NCBI RefSeq assembly: GCF_035984545.1
Contig: NZ_JAXCHP010000001.1
Location: forward strand, 434,001-498,000
Source: Cryobacterium sp. GrIS_2_6
GTDB lineage: Bacteria > Actinomycetota > Actinomycetes > Actinomycetales > Microbacteriaceae
Length of the DNA stretch: 64,000 nucleotides
Reading direction: 5' to 3'
Shown here: positions 1-8,449 of the stretch, piece by piece
Layout of the letters: the number at the start of each line of letters is the position of its first letter
Position numbering within the stretch: position 1 is the stretch's first letter
Position numbers and translations under genes: made by a program
The notes under the pieces: model-generated
The model's database searches: none
Seen by the model: only the letters and a program-made list of their open reading frames with translations
What the model was told of the DNA's origin: nothing

Positions 1-212
1 TGGATTGCGCCGGAGCGCACGTCCGCTAGCATTCTCTCGAACTGCGGCCGCGGCTTCTTGGACGATGCGCTCACATCGTTATCGACGTAAATCCCGGCGA
101 CATCCCACTCCAGCTTGGCGGCCTTCACGATGCAGTCCTGGCGCTGGCGCTCAACACCGAGCCCCTCTCCCGCGGAATCCATGGAAATCCGGCAGTAAAT
201 CGCAGCTCTCAT
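1..212 (-). CDS. Large serine recombinase, N-terminal part (runs off the window)
   Basis: Read on the minus strand from ATG at 212, the protein begins MRAAIYCRISMDSAGEG and continues through VERQRQDC, YVDNDVSAS and PRPQFERML. This is the start of the serine-recombinase catalytic domain: the YxRxS segment carries the nucleophilic serine, and the D-x-SAS and F-x-x-ML segments follow in the family order. Only 70 codons lie in the window. Such enzymes integrate phages and conjugative elements at a specific attB, and their gene usually sits beside one attachment site. Here it starts next to a truncated tadC-like gene, so the element seems to have integrated into the pilus operon. The domain call is firm; whether it is a phage integrase or a transposon recombinase cannot be seen. 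Confidence 0.85.
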   Translation of the reverse strand, partial: MRAAIYCRISMDSAGEGLGVERQRQDCIVKAAKLEWDVAGIYVDNDVSASSKKPRPQFERMLADVRSGAI

Positions 213-230
213 AGCTACATCGTAATGTCT
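213..230. other. Probable attachment-site junction of the serine-recombinase element
   Basis: Within about 18 bases the sequence changes from the recombinase start (minus strand, ATG at 212) to the open 3' end of a TadC-like gene (plus strand). Serine integrases recombine inside a short core and leave half of attB on each side, so the core should lie here. The exact crossover cannot be placed without the other end of the element. Confidence 0.45.
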
Positions 231-319
231 GTTTCTTTCCGCTCGTATTCCTGATCCTCCCCATGACGATCCTGTTCGCGATCTTCCCCGGCCTCTTCAT
301 CCTGCAGGCCGGTTTCTGA
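215..319 (+). pseudogene. 3' remnant of a TadC-like (type II secretion F family) pilus assembly gene
   Basis: The frame is open from 215 and ends at TGA 317-319. It encodes FFPLVFLILPMTILFAIFP followed by GLFILQAGF, a hydrophobic tail ending in an aromatic residue as in TadC/GspF inner-membrane platform proteins. No start codon or RBS precedes it, and the upstream DNA belongs to the recombinase element. It is followed by the small pilin-like and TadE/TadG-like genes, the normal tad order, so this is the end of the displaced tadC. The identity rests on a short tail plus gene order. Confidence 0.6.
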
Positions 320-433
320 CCGTGCCTGCCTCGACCGCATACCTGGACCGCTCCCTGGCACCCTCACCACCTGCACGAAAACCTCTGACACGACAACCAC
401 TGACACGACGACCACCGGGAAGAGGAGACGAAC

Positions 434-619
434 ATGAACACCCTGACGCAGCGCATCCGCAGCCAGTGGAAGGCGAGGTACGACGACACCGGGGACGTGC
501 CCGGCTGGGTCCTGTTTACGCTGATGACCGCCGGGCTGGTGATCGTGATCTGGGGTCTCGCCGGGCCGGCGCTGAGCGGCATCTTCCAACAGGCGATCAA
601 CCGGGTGAGCGGACTCTGA
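434..619 (+). CDS. Small Flp-pilin-like membrane protein
   Basis: A 61-residue protein starting at ATG 434 behind a clear GGAAGAGGAG ribosome site. A charged N-terminus is followed by one hydrophobic helix (about residues 24-46) and a short polar tail. Its size, topology and place between tadC and the TadE/TadG genes match the small Flp-type or DUF4244-like pilin subunits of actinobacterial tad loci. No prepilin cleavage motif is obvious, so it could instead be an accessory membrane peptide. Confidence 0.6.
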   Translation: MNTLTQRIRSQWKARYDDTGDVPGWVLFTLMTAGLVIVIWGLAGPALSGIFQQAINRVSGL

Positions 620-675
620 CGCGTTCGGCCTGCCCTGCGCAGCGCGTCGCGCCGCAGACCGGCGGTCGGCGAGGG

Positions 676-1068
676 ATGCTGCGCCGCGATTTCGGTGCCG
701 ACCGCGGCTCCTCGCCGGCCGAGTTCGTGCTCGTCGCGGCACTCCTGACGGTGCTGACCCTCACCGTGCTTCAACTCGCACTCGCGCTGCACGTGCGCAA
801 CACCGTGCTCGATGCCGCCGCCGAGGGCGCCCGTTACGGTTCGCTCGCCGACACCGGCCTGGATGCCGGCACCGCGCGCACCCGGGACCTGATCGTGGCC
901 GCGCTCGGTCCCGCCTTCGCGACCGACGAGACCGCGACCTACGCGAGTGACGGAGGCTACCCGACAGTGCGGATGCGGGTGGTCGTCCCGCTTCCGCTGC
1001 TCGGGTTGCTTGGCCCCGATCGGAGCCTGGAGGTGATCGGGCGTGCCGTCGTCGAAGGCTCGGACTGA
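676..1068 (+). CDS. TadE-like pilus assembly protein
   Basis: ATG at 676 is chosen because it lies behind GGCGAGGG and directly precedes the conserved N-terminal region; the frame is open further upstream but without family features. The 130-residue product has a short basic N-terminus, a conserved Glu just before one transmembrane helix (AEFVLVAALLTVLTLTVL) and a periplasmic domain, the layout of TadE minor pilins. Its end overlaps the next gene by 26 bases, which suggests translational coupling in the tad operon. Confidence 0.75.
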   Translation: MLRRDFGADRGSSPAEFVLVAALLTVLTLTVLQLALALHVRNTVLDAAAEGARYGSLADTGLDAGTARTRDLIVAALGPAFATDETATYASDGGYPTVRMRVVVPLPLLGLLGPDRSLEVIGRAVVEGSD

Positions 1069-1570
1069 GGCACACGGCACCCATCGTCCAGCCCCCGCCG
1101 GTTTCGAGGAACGAATCTCCCGCCGACTTCGCTCTGACCACGGGTCGGCGTCCCTCGAATTCATCACGACGGGCATGATCCTCCTTGTGCCGCTCGTCTA
1201 CCTCGTGCTCGCCATGTCCGTGCTGCAGGGCGGCGCGCTCGCTGTGGAGGGAGCCGCCCGGCAGGCCGCCCGCGTCTATGTGCGCGCGCCGAGCGAGGCA
1301 GTCGCGGCGGAGCGGGCTCAGCGCGCGGTCGACTTCGCCCTCGCCGACTACGGCCTTCCGGCCGGGGACGCGCAGGTGTCGATCGACTGCGCGGCCGCGG
1401 CCGGCGGATGCCTGAAACGTCGCACCGCAGTGACGGTCACCGTGCGCCTGCGGGTGCCCCTGCCCCTCGTGCCGGACGTGCTCGGCCTGGCCGGGACGGC
1501 GAGCGTGCCCCTCGAGTCGAACGCGACCCAGACCGTGTCCCGATTCTGGCAGCCGGGGACCGGACCATGA
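1043..1570 (+). CDS. TadE-family pilus assembly protein
   Basis: GTG start at 1043, inside the 3' end of the previous gene. The 175-residue product carries SASLEFITTGMILLVPLVYL, a TadE-type segment with the conserved Glu before the single transmembrane helix. The extracytoplasmic part holds two cysteines (SIDCAAAAGGC) that may form a disulfide. The stop overlaps the next start as ATGA. Expected role: minor pilin or assembly factor of the Flp/Tad pilus. An ATG-free N-terminal stretch of about 40 residues leaves the start less certain than the family. Confidence 0.75.
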   Translation: MPSSKARTEAHGTHRPAPAGFEERISRRLRSDHGSASLEFITTGMILLVPLVYLVLAMSVLQGGALAVEGAARQAARVYVRAPSEAVAAERAQRAVDFALADYGLPAGDAQVSIDCAAAAGGCLKRRTAVTVTVRLRVPLPLVPDVLGLAGTASVPLESNATQTVSRFWQPGTGP

Positions 1571-2064
1571 CCGTGCGACCACGAGGCAGGGCGCCCGAGG
1601 TGCGAGCCGGTGACAGGCCGGACGACCTCTCGGACGACACCGGTTCCACCCTCCTGCTCACCATCTTCTACAGCTTCCTCGCGCTCGTCGTGATCCTCCT
1701 GGTCGTGGCAGCATCGTCCCTCTACCTCGAGCGGAGTCGCCTGCTCACCCTTGCGGACGGTGCCGCGCTCGCCGCAGCTGAGGCGTACACTCTCGACGCG
1801 GTCACCATCGCCCCGGATGGTTCGGCGGTCCCGCTGCGCACCGAACTCGATTCCGCAGCGGTCCGCACGGCAGCGGATGCCTACCTCGCGACGGCCCCGC
1901 ACCCCACCCTCGAGAAACTGGTCGTGAGTCGGGCGGCATCCGCAGATGGTCAGAGTGCGACGGTGTCCCTGAGTGCATACTGGCGCCCGCCCGTCCTCAC
2001 CCTCGTGCTGCCGGCGGGTGTTCCCCTCGAGGTGTCTGCCGTCGCCCGCTCGGTCTTCCGGTAG
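1567..2064 (+). CDS. TadG-like (TadE/G) pilus assembly membrane protein
   Basis: ATG 1567 overlaps the preceding stop (ATGA). The 165-residue protein has a hydrophobic helix after DDTGSTLLLTIFYSFLALVV, an N-terminal putative Tad-like membrane region (PF13400 type), then ERSRLLTLADGAALAAAEAY, the Ala-rich helix typical of TadG-like proteins that begin as pseudopilins. It is the last gene of this tad block; the following 230 bases are a minisatellite. Confidence 0.7.
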   Translation: MTVRPRGRAPEVRAGDRPDDLSDDTGSTLLLTIFYSFLALVVILLVVAASSLYLERSRLLTLADGAALAAAEAYTLDAVTIAPDGSAVPLRTELDSAAVRTAADAYLATAPHPTLEKLVVSRAASADGQSATVSLSAYWRPPVLTLVLPAGVPLEVSAVARSVFR

Positions 2065-2092
2065 AGGCGCACGCGGGGCTACTCTCTACAGT

Positions 2093-2303
2093 GAACCGGG
2101 AGGAACCGGGACGAACCGGGACGAAGGGGAACGAAGCGGGACGAACCGGGACGAACCGGAACGAACCGGGACGAACCGGGACGAACCGGGACGAACCGGG
2201 ACGAACCGGGACGAACCGGGACGAACCGGGACGAACCGGAAGGAACTCGAAGGAACCCTAAGGAACCCGAAGGAACCCGAAGGAACCCGAAGGAACCGGG
2301 AGG
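2093..2303 (+). repeat. 10-bp minisatellite (GAACCGGGAC-type units)
   Basis: About 21 head-to-tail 10-bp units. The first part is mostly GAACCGGGAC; the last third shifts to GAACCCGAAG. The array ends within 5 bases of the ATG of the phosphoribosyltransferase gene, so it occupies that gene's whole upstream region. A unit that is not a multiple of three argues against coding use. Copy number is likely to vary by slipped-strand replication. Confidence 0.9.
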
Positions 2304-2307
2304 CCCC

Positions 2308-2952
2308 ATGTTCGCCGATCGCCGCGACGCCGGCCGCCTGCTCGCCGAGCTCGTCGCCGAGCTGAACCTCACCGACCCCGTCGTCTACGCGCTGCCCCGC
2401 GGCGGAGTGCCGGTCGCCCTCGAGGTCGCCCGGCGGCTGCACGCTCCCCTCGACCTGATCCTCGTGCGCAAGCTCGGTGCACCCGGATTCCCGGAGGTCG
2501 CGATGGGCGCCGTCGTGGACGGGGAAGACGCCCAGATGATCGTCAACGAGGACGTCTTCGTCGAGAGCGGGGCCGACGCCGCGGGACTCGGCCGGTCCAG
2601 GCGCCGGGAGCTCGCCGAGATCGAGCGGCGGCGGGCGGTCTATCTCGGAGACCGCCCCCGGTCGAACCCCGACGGTCGGGTCGTCGTGGTCGTCGACGAC
2701 GGGCTCGCCGCGGGAGCGACCGCCAAGGCTGCCCTCGCCGCAGTGAAGCGCGCGGGCGCCGCGCGTATCGTCCTTGCGGTGCCCGTCGCCCCGGCCGATG
2801 CCCTGGAGGAGATGCGGGGACTCGCCGACGACGTGGTCGTGGTGCAGACCCCCGAGCAATTCTGGGCGATCGGACAGTTCTACGTCGACTTCCACCAGCT
2901 GTCCGATGAGGAAACGGTCACACTCCTGAAGGAGGCGTGGGCCGGGCCGTGA
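2308..2952 (+). CDS. Phosphoribosyltransferase-domain protein
   Basis: A 214-residue protein with the type I PRTase fold. The PRPP loop VVVVVDDGLAAGAT lies near residues 126-139 and the N-terminal LPRGGVPVA segment acts as the pyrophosphate loop. Proteins of this short type are common in actinobacteria and are often annotated only as PRTase family; substrate and pathway are not known. ATG 2308 follows GGGAGG at the end of the minisatellite, so repeat number could change promoter or RBS spacing. Confidence 0.85.
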   Translation: MFADRRDAGRLLAELVAELNLTDPVVYALPRGGVPVALEVARRLHAPLDLILVRKLGAPGFPEVAMGAVVDGEDAQMIVNEDVFVESGADAAGLGRSRRRELAEIERRRAVYLGDRPRSNPDGRVVVVVDDGLAAGATAKAALAAVKRAGAARIVLAVPVAPADALEEMRGLADDVVVVQTPEQFWAIGQFYVDFHQLSDEETVTLLKEAWAGP

Positions 2953-3031
2953 ACCGTCCCGCCACCCGCTAGCCTCGAATTCGAGCGCGATCCGCGCGGC
3001 ACGACATCGTGAACGAGACAGGGGCCCCCGC

Positions 3032-3916
3032 GTGACGGCGAAATCCGAACGGCTGGCCGGGGCCGGTGCCCAGCTCGCCACCGAGGTCAGCATCAACTAC
3101 GGCTCCTCGCTCGCCGGACTCGCGATCCCGATCGTGGGTTCCCCCGTCGTCGTCGCGGCCAGGCAGATCGTAATGGCCTGCGCGCTCCTGCCGTTCTACC
3201 GACCGAAACTGTCCACCCTGACGTGGCGGCTGCTCTGGCCCGCGCTCCTGCTCGGACTCGATCTCGCCGTGATGAACCTCGCCTTCTACGAGGCGGTGCA
3301 CCTGCTCGGGCTCGGCATCGCTGCGACGATCGAATTCCTGGGCCCATTCTCCCTCGCCCTGGTAACCTCGCGGCGACCGCTCGACTTCCTCTGCGCGACC
3401 ACGGCGGCCGGGGGAGTCTTTCTGCTGACCTGGTCCTCCGGAGAGATCAACCTGCTCGGCCTGTTCTACGCTCTCGTCGCGGCGGCGGCGTGGGCCGGGT
3501 ATATCATGCTGACCCGACGGGTTGCCCTGACCTTCCCCGGCCTCGAGGGCATCTCGATCGCGAGTGTCGTCAGCCTCACCCTGCTCGTGCCGTTTGCGCT
3601 TCTCACCGTCGACGACAGCCGGCTCGACTGGGGTGTGCTCGGTCTGCTGCTCGCGATCGGGGTGCTCTCCTCTGCATTCCCGTACGTGCTCGACACCTAC
3701 ATCCTGCGCCGGATCACCCCGCGCCTCTACGCGATCATCACGAGCTTCGGACCGGTCATCGCGGCGATCTTCGGTGTGCTCGTGCTCGGGGAGACCCTGT
3801 TGCTCCAGCAGCAGATCGCGATCGTCGTGGTCTGCCTGGCCGCGGGCGCCGCGATTGCGACCCAGCGCGACCGCCCGATCTCCGACCTGGAGGCGACAGC
3901 GGGCGCCATCCCGTAG
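3032..3916 (+). CDS. EamA/RhtA-type exporter
   Basis: GTG start at 3032. The 294-residue protein has about ten hydrophobic helices in two EamA/DMT halves. The segments LAFYEAVHLLGLGIAATIEF and FPYVLDTYILRRITPRLYA match RhtA-like amino-acid or metabolite exporters, where the P-Y-x-L-D motif is typical. It stands alone between the PRTase gene and the arsR-like gene. The substrate cannot be read from sequence; threonine/homoserine export is the family precedent. Confidence 0.85.
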   Translation: MTAKSERLAGAGAQLATEVSINYGSSLAGLAIPIVGSPVVVAARQIVMACALLPFYRPKLSTLTWRLLWPALLLGLDLAVMNLAFYEAVHLLGLGIAATIEFLGPFSLALVTSRRPLDFLCATTAAGGVFLLTWSSGEINLLGLFYALVAAAAWAGYIMLTRRVALTFPGLEGISIASVVSLTLLVPFALLTVDDSRLDWGVLGLLLAIGVLSSAFPYVLDTYILRRITPRLYAIITSFGPVIAAIFGVLVLGETLLLQQQIAIVVVCLAAGAAIATQRDRPISDLEATAGAIP

Positions 3917-3928
3917 TCCAAGACCGGC

Positions 3929-3970
3929 GCTTATATGAGCTTGACGGTTATATAAGCCGAAGGCATACTA
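3929..3970 (+). promoter_or_regulatory. Promoter with overlapping inverted repeat for the arsR-like gene
   Basis: TTGACG (3941-3946) and CATACT (3964-3969) are spaced 17 bp. The inverted repeat GCTTATAT (3929-3936) / ATATAAGC (3950-3957) straddles the -35 element, a good place for an ArsR-family autorepressor. The start codon (3976) is 7 bases after the -10 hexamer, so the transcript is predicted to be leaderless. Confidence 0.65.
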
Positions 3971-3975
3971 AAGCA

Positions 3976-4527
3976 ATGCAGACCACGGGCAGTTCGCCGA
4001 CCGATACCCATGCCGGGGGTATGCAAACCGCGTTCGATGTCCTTGTCGACCCGAATCGCCGATTGATCCTTGCCGAGTTGCGGCTCGGCGTGCGCAGCAC
4101 CGGCCAGCTCGCGGCGCACCTGGGCCTCAGCCAGCCCGGGACCTCCCGGCATCTGCGTACCCTGCGCGAGGCGGGCTTCGTCACCGTGGAGCCCCGCGCC
4201 CAGCAACGCATCTACTCGCTCGCATCCACCGCGTTCGACGACCTCGACGACTGGCTGCAGGGGTGTCGCCCGGCTGCCGCAGCGCGGAGCGACCAGCCTG
4301 TCGAGTCTGCGTCCCTGCGGGCCGAAGCTGATGCCGACCCGAGCGACCTGCAGTCCACCCCACGGCTCTCCGCGGGCCGGACCGCTCCTTCGGGACCAGC
4401 GAAGTCCCCGAAGTCCCCGAAGTCCCCGAAGTCCCCGAAGTCCCCGAAGTCCCACAAGAAATCCGCCAAGTCGAAGGCAGGGAAGTCCCGGAAGTCGGCA
4501 CAGTCGGGCGGTTCGCGGAAGTCCTGA
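3976..4527 (+). CDS. ArsR-family winged-helix regulator with Lys/Ser/Pro repeat tail
   Basis: A 183-residue protein. Residues 15-95 form an ArsR/SmtB-type winged helix (DVLVDPNRRLILAEL, then LAAHLGLSQPGTSRHLRTL as the recognition helix, then FVTVEPRAQQRIYSL as the wing). No metal-binding cysteine pair is present in the HTH. From about residue 140 the chain becomes KSP triplets and then a Lys/Ser tail, reminiscent of histone H1-like tails and likely to bind DNA nonspecifically. The tail is encoded by a 9-bp minisatellite, so its length may vary without frameshift. The upstream inverted repeat suggests autoregulation. Confidence 0.75.
   Translation: MQTTGSSPTDTHAGGMQTAFDVLVDPNRRLILAELRLGVRSTGQLAAHLGLSQPGTSRHLRTLREAGFVTVEPRAQQRIYSLASTAFDDLDDWLQGCRPAAAARSDQPVESASLRAEADADPSDLQSTPRLSAGRTAPSGPAKSPKSPKSPKSPKSPKSHKKSAKSKAGKSRKSAQSGGSRKS
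4401..4452 (+). repeat. In-frame 9-bp coding minisatellite (AAGTCCCCG)
   Basis: About six tandem AAGTCCCCG units encode repeated Lys-Ser-Pro in the tail of the ArsR-like protein. The unit length keeps the reading frame, so expansion or contraction would change only tail length. Confidence 0.9.
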
Positions 4528-4665
4528 GCCCGCACCGGTCCGGCGCGCCCTCGCGCGCCAATTCCGCCGTTGCGCGCCGTGCACGCCTGGCGCGGAGCGG
4601 CGGAAAAGGCGCGCGAAGCAGGAACGCGCGGCGACGTCGGTCCCCGGACGCCGAACGCGGCGCCG

Positions 4666-5328
4666 CTACTCGACGATGATGCCCAGGTGACCGGCCATGA
4701 TCGGAGCGAGGAGGCTGAGCTGGGAGTCGTCGATCGTGGCGCCACGGAGGCCCTCGAGACCACGGATGACGCTGAAATCGCTTCCGCGCAGGTCGACGTC
4801 CTTGAGCGTGGCCCTCGTCACGTCGAGAGTGCCGATCCGGCAGTCCCGGAGCTCGAGGCGCTGCACAGTCGCGCTGCCGAGGTCGAGCTCCTCGATGATG
4901 CAATTGCTCAGCAGGACATCGTGCAGCTGGGCATTCCGCAAATTGACGAAGTCGAGCTTGCTGCCGTCGAATTGCACGGATCGGAGGCTCGACTCGTAGA
5001 GCTCGACCGAGCCGAGGCGGGAGTGCTCGACACGCACGTCGCGCCAGACCGAGCGGGGTGCGCTGAAGACGGCGGCGTGCAGTTCGCCCGCGACGCACTC
5101 CGACAGGGTTGCGCCGCGCAGTTTTGCATCGTTCAGCGAGACCGTGTGGAATTCGCACTCGCGCAAGGCGACCCCGGTCAGGTCCCGTCCGTCGATGTCG
5201 CAATCGCTGAAACGCTGCGCTTCGACGTCGGCGCCAGAGACGAGTTCTGAGCCATCGGCATCCGTGAGGTCGTCGAGGCGGATCGGGTCGAGAAGTGGAG
5301 GTTTGGTGCCGGAGCGGGCGCGCGCCAC
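4666..5328 (-). CDS. Pentapeptide-repeat protein
   Basis: The frame is open upstream to 5466, but GTG 5328 lies 2 bases after the stop of the nitroreductase gene and is the likely coupled start (220 residues). Residues 40-200 are built of A(D/N)Lxx-like pentapeptides (DLTGVALREC, DAKLRGATLSEC, LDFVNLRNAQL, LRDCRIGTLDV), which predict a right-handed quadrilateral beta helix. The function is unknown; some relatives mimic DNA and protect gyrase. It probably shares a transcript with the nitroreductase. Confidence 0.75.
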   Translation of the reverse strand: MARARSGTKPPLLDPIRLDDLTDADGSELVSGADVEAQRFSDCDIDGRDLTGVALRECEFHTVSLNDAKLRGATLSECVAGELHAAVFSAPRSVWRDVRVEHSRLGSVELYESSLRSVQFDGSKLDFVNLRNAQLHDVLLSNCIIEELDLGSATVQRLELRDCRIGTLDVTRATLKDVDLRGSDFSVIRGLEGLRGATIDDSQLSLLAPIMAGHLGIIVE

Positions 5329-5330
5329 GC

Positions 5331-5804
5331 TCAGCCCTGCGTCGTGGGTACGGCGGAGACGGGCTCTGCGGAGACGGGCTCGAGCACGAAGACGGGGATG
5401 ATCCGTTTGGTCTTGACCTGGTATTCGGCATAGTCGGGGTACGCCGCTACGGCGCGCTCCCACCACGCGGCGCGTTCGTCGCCTGTGACCTCACGGGCGA
5501 CCATGTCCCATGTCCGGGTGCCGTCCTGCAGCTCGACCTCGGGGTGGGCGACCACGTTGGCGTACCAGACCGGGTTGCGCGGTGCGCCGCCGAGCGAGGC
5601 TATGGCCGCGTAGCAGCCATTGTGCTCGACGCGCATCAGCGGGGCCTTGCGGATCTTGCCGGATTTCGCACCGAGCGTGGTCAGCACGATGACGGGCATG
5701 CCGCGCATCGTGGTGCCCTGCTGGCCGCCGGAGCTCTCGTAGAGGGCGACCTGGTCGCGGACCCACTGCTGTGGGCTGGGTGCATATTCTCCGATGAGGG
5801 GCAT
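5331..5804 (-). CDS. Nitroreductase-family deazaflavin-dependent oxidoreductase (Ddn-like)
   Basis: The preferred start is the ATG at 5804 ([14 protein letters not shown]), which matches the usual N-terminus of the family; an ATG 11 codons upstream is also open. The 157-residue protein carries [19 protein letters not shown] and [21 protein letters not shown], the split beta-barrel signature of F420-dependent Ddn/Rv3547-like enzymes. It likely reduces or oxidises small substrates with F420H2. It overlaps no neighbour but is 2 bases from the pentapeptide gene. Confidence 0.85.
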   Translation of the reverse strand: MPLIGEYAPSPQQWVRDQVALYESSGGQQGTTMRGMPVIVLTTLGAKSGKIRKAPLMRVEHNGCYAAIASLGGAPRNPVWYANVVAHPEVELQDGTRTWDMVAREVTGDERAAWWERAVAAYPDYAEYQVKTKRIIPVFVLEPVSAEPVSAVPTTQG

Positions 5805-5847
5805 GACACCATTAAACGTCACTCCAGTGGGGAGCATTCCGCATCGG

Positions 5848-7161
5848 TCATTCTCGGCCGGGCACCGTTCCGGGGGTCCCGGAGGCGGGTCCGGGATTAC
5901 TTCCGGGCAGGGGACGGCGGGGAATGTAGCGCGGAATGTATCGGCCGAGCAACACGGCGCCGATCAGCCCGAAGGCGCCCATCACGCCGCTCGCGAGGGA
6001 GATCGACACGATCGTGAGCCCGGCGACCGCGACAGGGGCGACGGCGCTGCCGAAGTCGCCGGTGAACCGCCACGCCCCGAGGAACGGTGCCGGGTTGTCC
6101 TTGGGGGCCAGGTCGGCGCCGAGAGTCATCAGGATTCCGCTGCCGATCCCGTTCGCGACCGACAGGAACATCGCGACACCGATGAGCCACTGCACGTTGG
6201 TGGACAGGTCATGCGTGAACGCGAGGACGAGGAGGCCGAGGCCGAGACCGATCATGGAGGGGAGCGCGCTCCACATGCGACCGTACCGGTCCATGATCTG
6301 GCCGCTCGCGTAGAACAGGGCGAAGTCGATGCCGCCGGCGATGCCGATGATGAGCGCGATGTCCGGCTCGCTGATGCCGATGCTGACGGCCCAGAGCGGG
6401 ATGAGGACGGCGCGCGCCGACCGCATCGCGCCGACGAGGCCCGCGCCGGTGCCGAGGCGGATGAGGACACCGCGGAAGCTCCAGATGGTCTGGAACAGGC
6501 CTTGGCTTTCCTCCTCTGCGAGTTCCTGGCCGGCCGGGCGCACGGTTCCATCAGGGGCCGTCGCGAGTTCGGGAGTGCCGAAGGTGCTCGCGGGGTCCGG
6601 CAGCAGCAGGAGTACGAGGGCAGCGCCAAGGCACGCGACGACGAACACCCAGAACACGGCCTGGGTGCCCCCGGTGAAGCGGATGACCGCGGTCGCGATG
6701 AAGGGGCCGACGAACCAGCCGCCGCGGAAGATCCCGCCGAGGGTCGACAGCGCGCGGGCCCGGTAGGCGACCGGCACGTAGCTCGTCATGAAGGCGTGCC
6801 TGGCGAGGGAGAAGATCGCCGTCGCGAGGCCGACGACGAAGATGCCGATGCCGAGCACGAGCGGGTTCGGGGCGACCAGGCAGACGAGGACGGCGATGAT
6901 CGCGAGGAACGAGGCCCAGATCATCGCGTTGCGCTCGCCGATCCGGGAGACGACCCAGCCGCTCGGAATGTCGCCGATGAGCTCGCCGACCATGATCATC
7001 GCGGCGATGAACCCCGCCATCGCGAGTGACGCCCCGAGATTGTTGGCCACGATCGGGATCAGCGGGATGATCGCACCCTCACCGACAGAGAAGAGGAAGG
7101 TCGGCAGGAAGGCGGCAAGGGCTACCGAGCGCAGGCTGAAGGGGCGTTCGGTGCTTGTCAT
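5848..7161 (-). CDS. MFS transporter
   Basis: A 437-residue protein with about 12 hydrophobic helices and the MFS loop 2-3 motif variant [16 protein letters not shown] cytoplasmic loop (about residues 195-225) separates the two halves. This is typical of drug or metabolite exporters of the DHA type; the substrate is unknown. It faces away from prfB, and the two genes share a short intergenic region (7162-7246). Confidence 0.85.
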   Translation of the reverse strand: MTSTERPFSLRSVALAAFLPTFLFSVGEGAIIPLIPIVANNLGASLAMAGFIAAMIMVGELIGDIPSGWVVSRIGERNAMIWASFLAIIAVLVCLVAPNPLVLGIGIFVVGLATAIFSLARHAFMTSYVPVAYRARALSTLGGIFRGGWFVGPFIATAVIRFTGGTQAVFWVFVVACLGAALVLLLLPDPASTFGTPELATAPDGTVRPAGQELAEEESQGLFQTIWSFRGVLIRLGTGAGLVGAMRSARAVLIPLWAVSIGISEPDIALIIGIAGGIDFALFYASGQIMDRYGRMWSALPSMIGLGLGLLVLAFTHDLSTNVQWLIGVAMFLSVANGIGSGILMTLGADLAPKDNPAPFLGAWRFTGDFGSAVAPVAVAGLTIVSISLASGVMGAFGLIGAVLLGRYIPRYIPRRPLPGSNPGPASGTPGTVPGRE

Positions 7162-7246
7162 GACTCCTCGATGCTACCCGCGTGCCCGGCCGCGGCCGGG
7201 CGGACACAAGCCGGGGTCCTGTGACGCCGGGTAGGCTGAGCAACAA

Positions 7247-8359
7247 ATGATTGAGTTGGACATTTCGGAGCAGATCGCCGCATTGCGGGCCACCTTCGGC
7301 GACATCCGGGCCGTGATCGACATCGATCAGCTGCGCACCGACATCGCCGACCTGAACGACCAGGCCGGTGCCCCCGACCTGTGGGACGACTCGGAGCACG
7401 CCCAGAAGGTGACGAGCGACCTCAGCCACCGCCAGTCGGAGCTCGCGCGCATCGAGAGCATCGAGCACCGACTCGACGACCTCGAGGTCCTCGTCGAGAT
7501 GGCCAACGACGGCGAGGGCGACGAAGAGTCCGCCGAGGAGGCTACCGCAGAGCTCGCGAGCCTGCAGAAGGTGCTCGGCGAACTCGAGGTGCACACACTC
7601 CTCAATGGCGAATTCGACGGACGACCCGCCGTGATGACCATCCGCTCGGGCGCCGGTGGCGTCGATGCCGCCGACTTCGCCGAGATGCTGATGCGGATGT
7701 ACCTGCGCTGGGCCGAACAGCACGACTACCCGGTGACGGTGCTCGACGTCGGATATGCGGAAGAGGCCGGAATCAAGTCCGCGACCCTGCAGATCGATTC
7801 GCCGTACGCCTTCGGCACGCTGAGCGTCGAGGCTGGCACCCACCGGCTCGTGCGGATGAGTCCGTTCAACTCCGCGGGTAAGCGCCAGACCTCTTTCGCC
7901 GCCGTCGAGGTCGTGCCGCTCATCGAGCAGACCGAGTCGATCGAGATCCCGGACACCGACATCCGTGTGGACGTGTTCCGGTCGAGCGGACCCGGTGGCC
8001 AGTCCGTCAACACGACGGACTCCGCCGTTCGGATCACCCACCTCCCCACCGGTACGGTGGTGAGCTGCCAGAACGAGAAGAGCCAGATCCAGAACCGGGC
8101 GGCCGCCATGCGGGTGCTGCAGTCCCGGCTGTTGCTGATCCAGCGCGAGCAGGAAGCCGCGACCAAGAAGGAGTTCGCTGGCGTCATCACGGCGAGCTGG
8201 GGCGACCAGATGCGCAGCTACGTGCTCGCCCCGTACCAAATGGTCAAGGACCTCCGCACGAACTATGAGGTCAACAATCCCACCCAGGTCTTCGACGGCG
8301 ACCTCGACGGTTTCATCGCCGCCGGCATCCGCTGGCGCAAGCAGGCACCGCAGGATTGA
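7247..8359 (+). CDS. prfB: Peptide chain release factor 2
   Basis: A 370-residue class I release factor. The GGQ catalytic loop reads [20 protein letters not shown], and the codon-recognition tripeptide SPF (MSPFNSAGK) identifies RF2, which reads UGA and UAA. The coiled N-terminal domain is complete. The gene is a single frame: the autoregulatory CUU-UGA frameshift site of many bacterial prfB genes is absent, as is common in actinobacteria. It is followed by ftsEX, a conserved actinobacterial order. Confidence 0.97.
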   Translation: MIELDISEQIAALRATFGDIRAVIDIDQLRTDIADLNDQAGAPDLWDDSEHAQKVTSDLSHRQSELARIESIEHRLDDLEVLVEMANDGEGDEESAEEATAELASLQKVLGELEVHTLLNGEFDGRPAVMTIRSGAGGVDAADFAEMLMRMYLRWAEQHDYPVTVLDVGYAEEAGIKSATLQIDSPYAFGTLSVEAGTHRLVRMSPFNSAGKRQTSFAAVEVVPLIEQTESIEIPDTDIRVDVFRSSGPGGQSVNTTDSAVRITHLPTGTVVSCQNEKSQIQNRAAAMRVLQSRLLLIQREQEAATKKEFAGVITASWGDQMRSYVLAPYQMVKDLRTNYEVNNPTQVFDGDLDGFIAAGIRWRKQAPQD

Positions 8360-8449
8360 GCCCAATTCGGGGGTTCCTGCCTGTGAGGAAAAGCTTGCCG
8401 GTATGTCGAACTGGCAAAACACAGGATGCCTGCCTAGGCTCAAGGGGCC

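Noticed and set aside
2093..2303. Possible CRISPR array or coding repeat
   Set aside because: Units are 10 bp, contiguous and without spacers, and the unit length does not keep a reading frame.
3223..3975. Long open frame leading into the ArsR-like gene
   Set aside because: It overlaps the RhtA-like exporter in another frame and reads as Arg/Pro-rich shadow; the promoter and ATG at 3976 define the real gene.
7247..7330. Programmed frameshift in prfB
   Set aside because: The gene is one continuous frame and no CTT-TGA site is present near codon 25.
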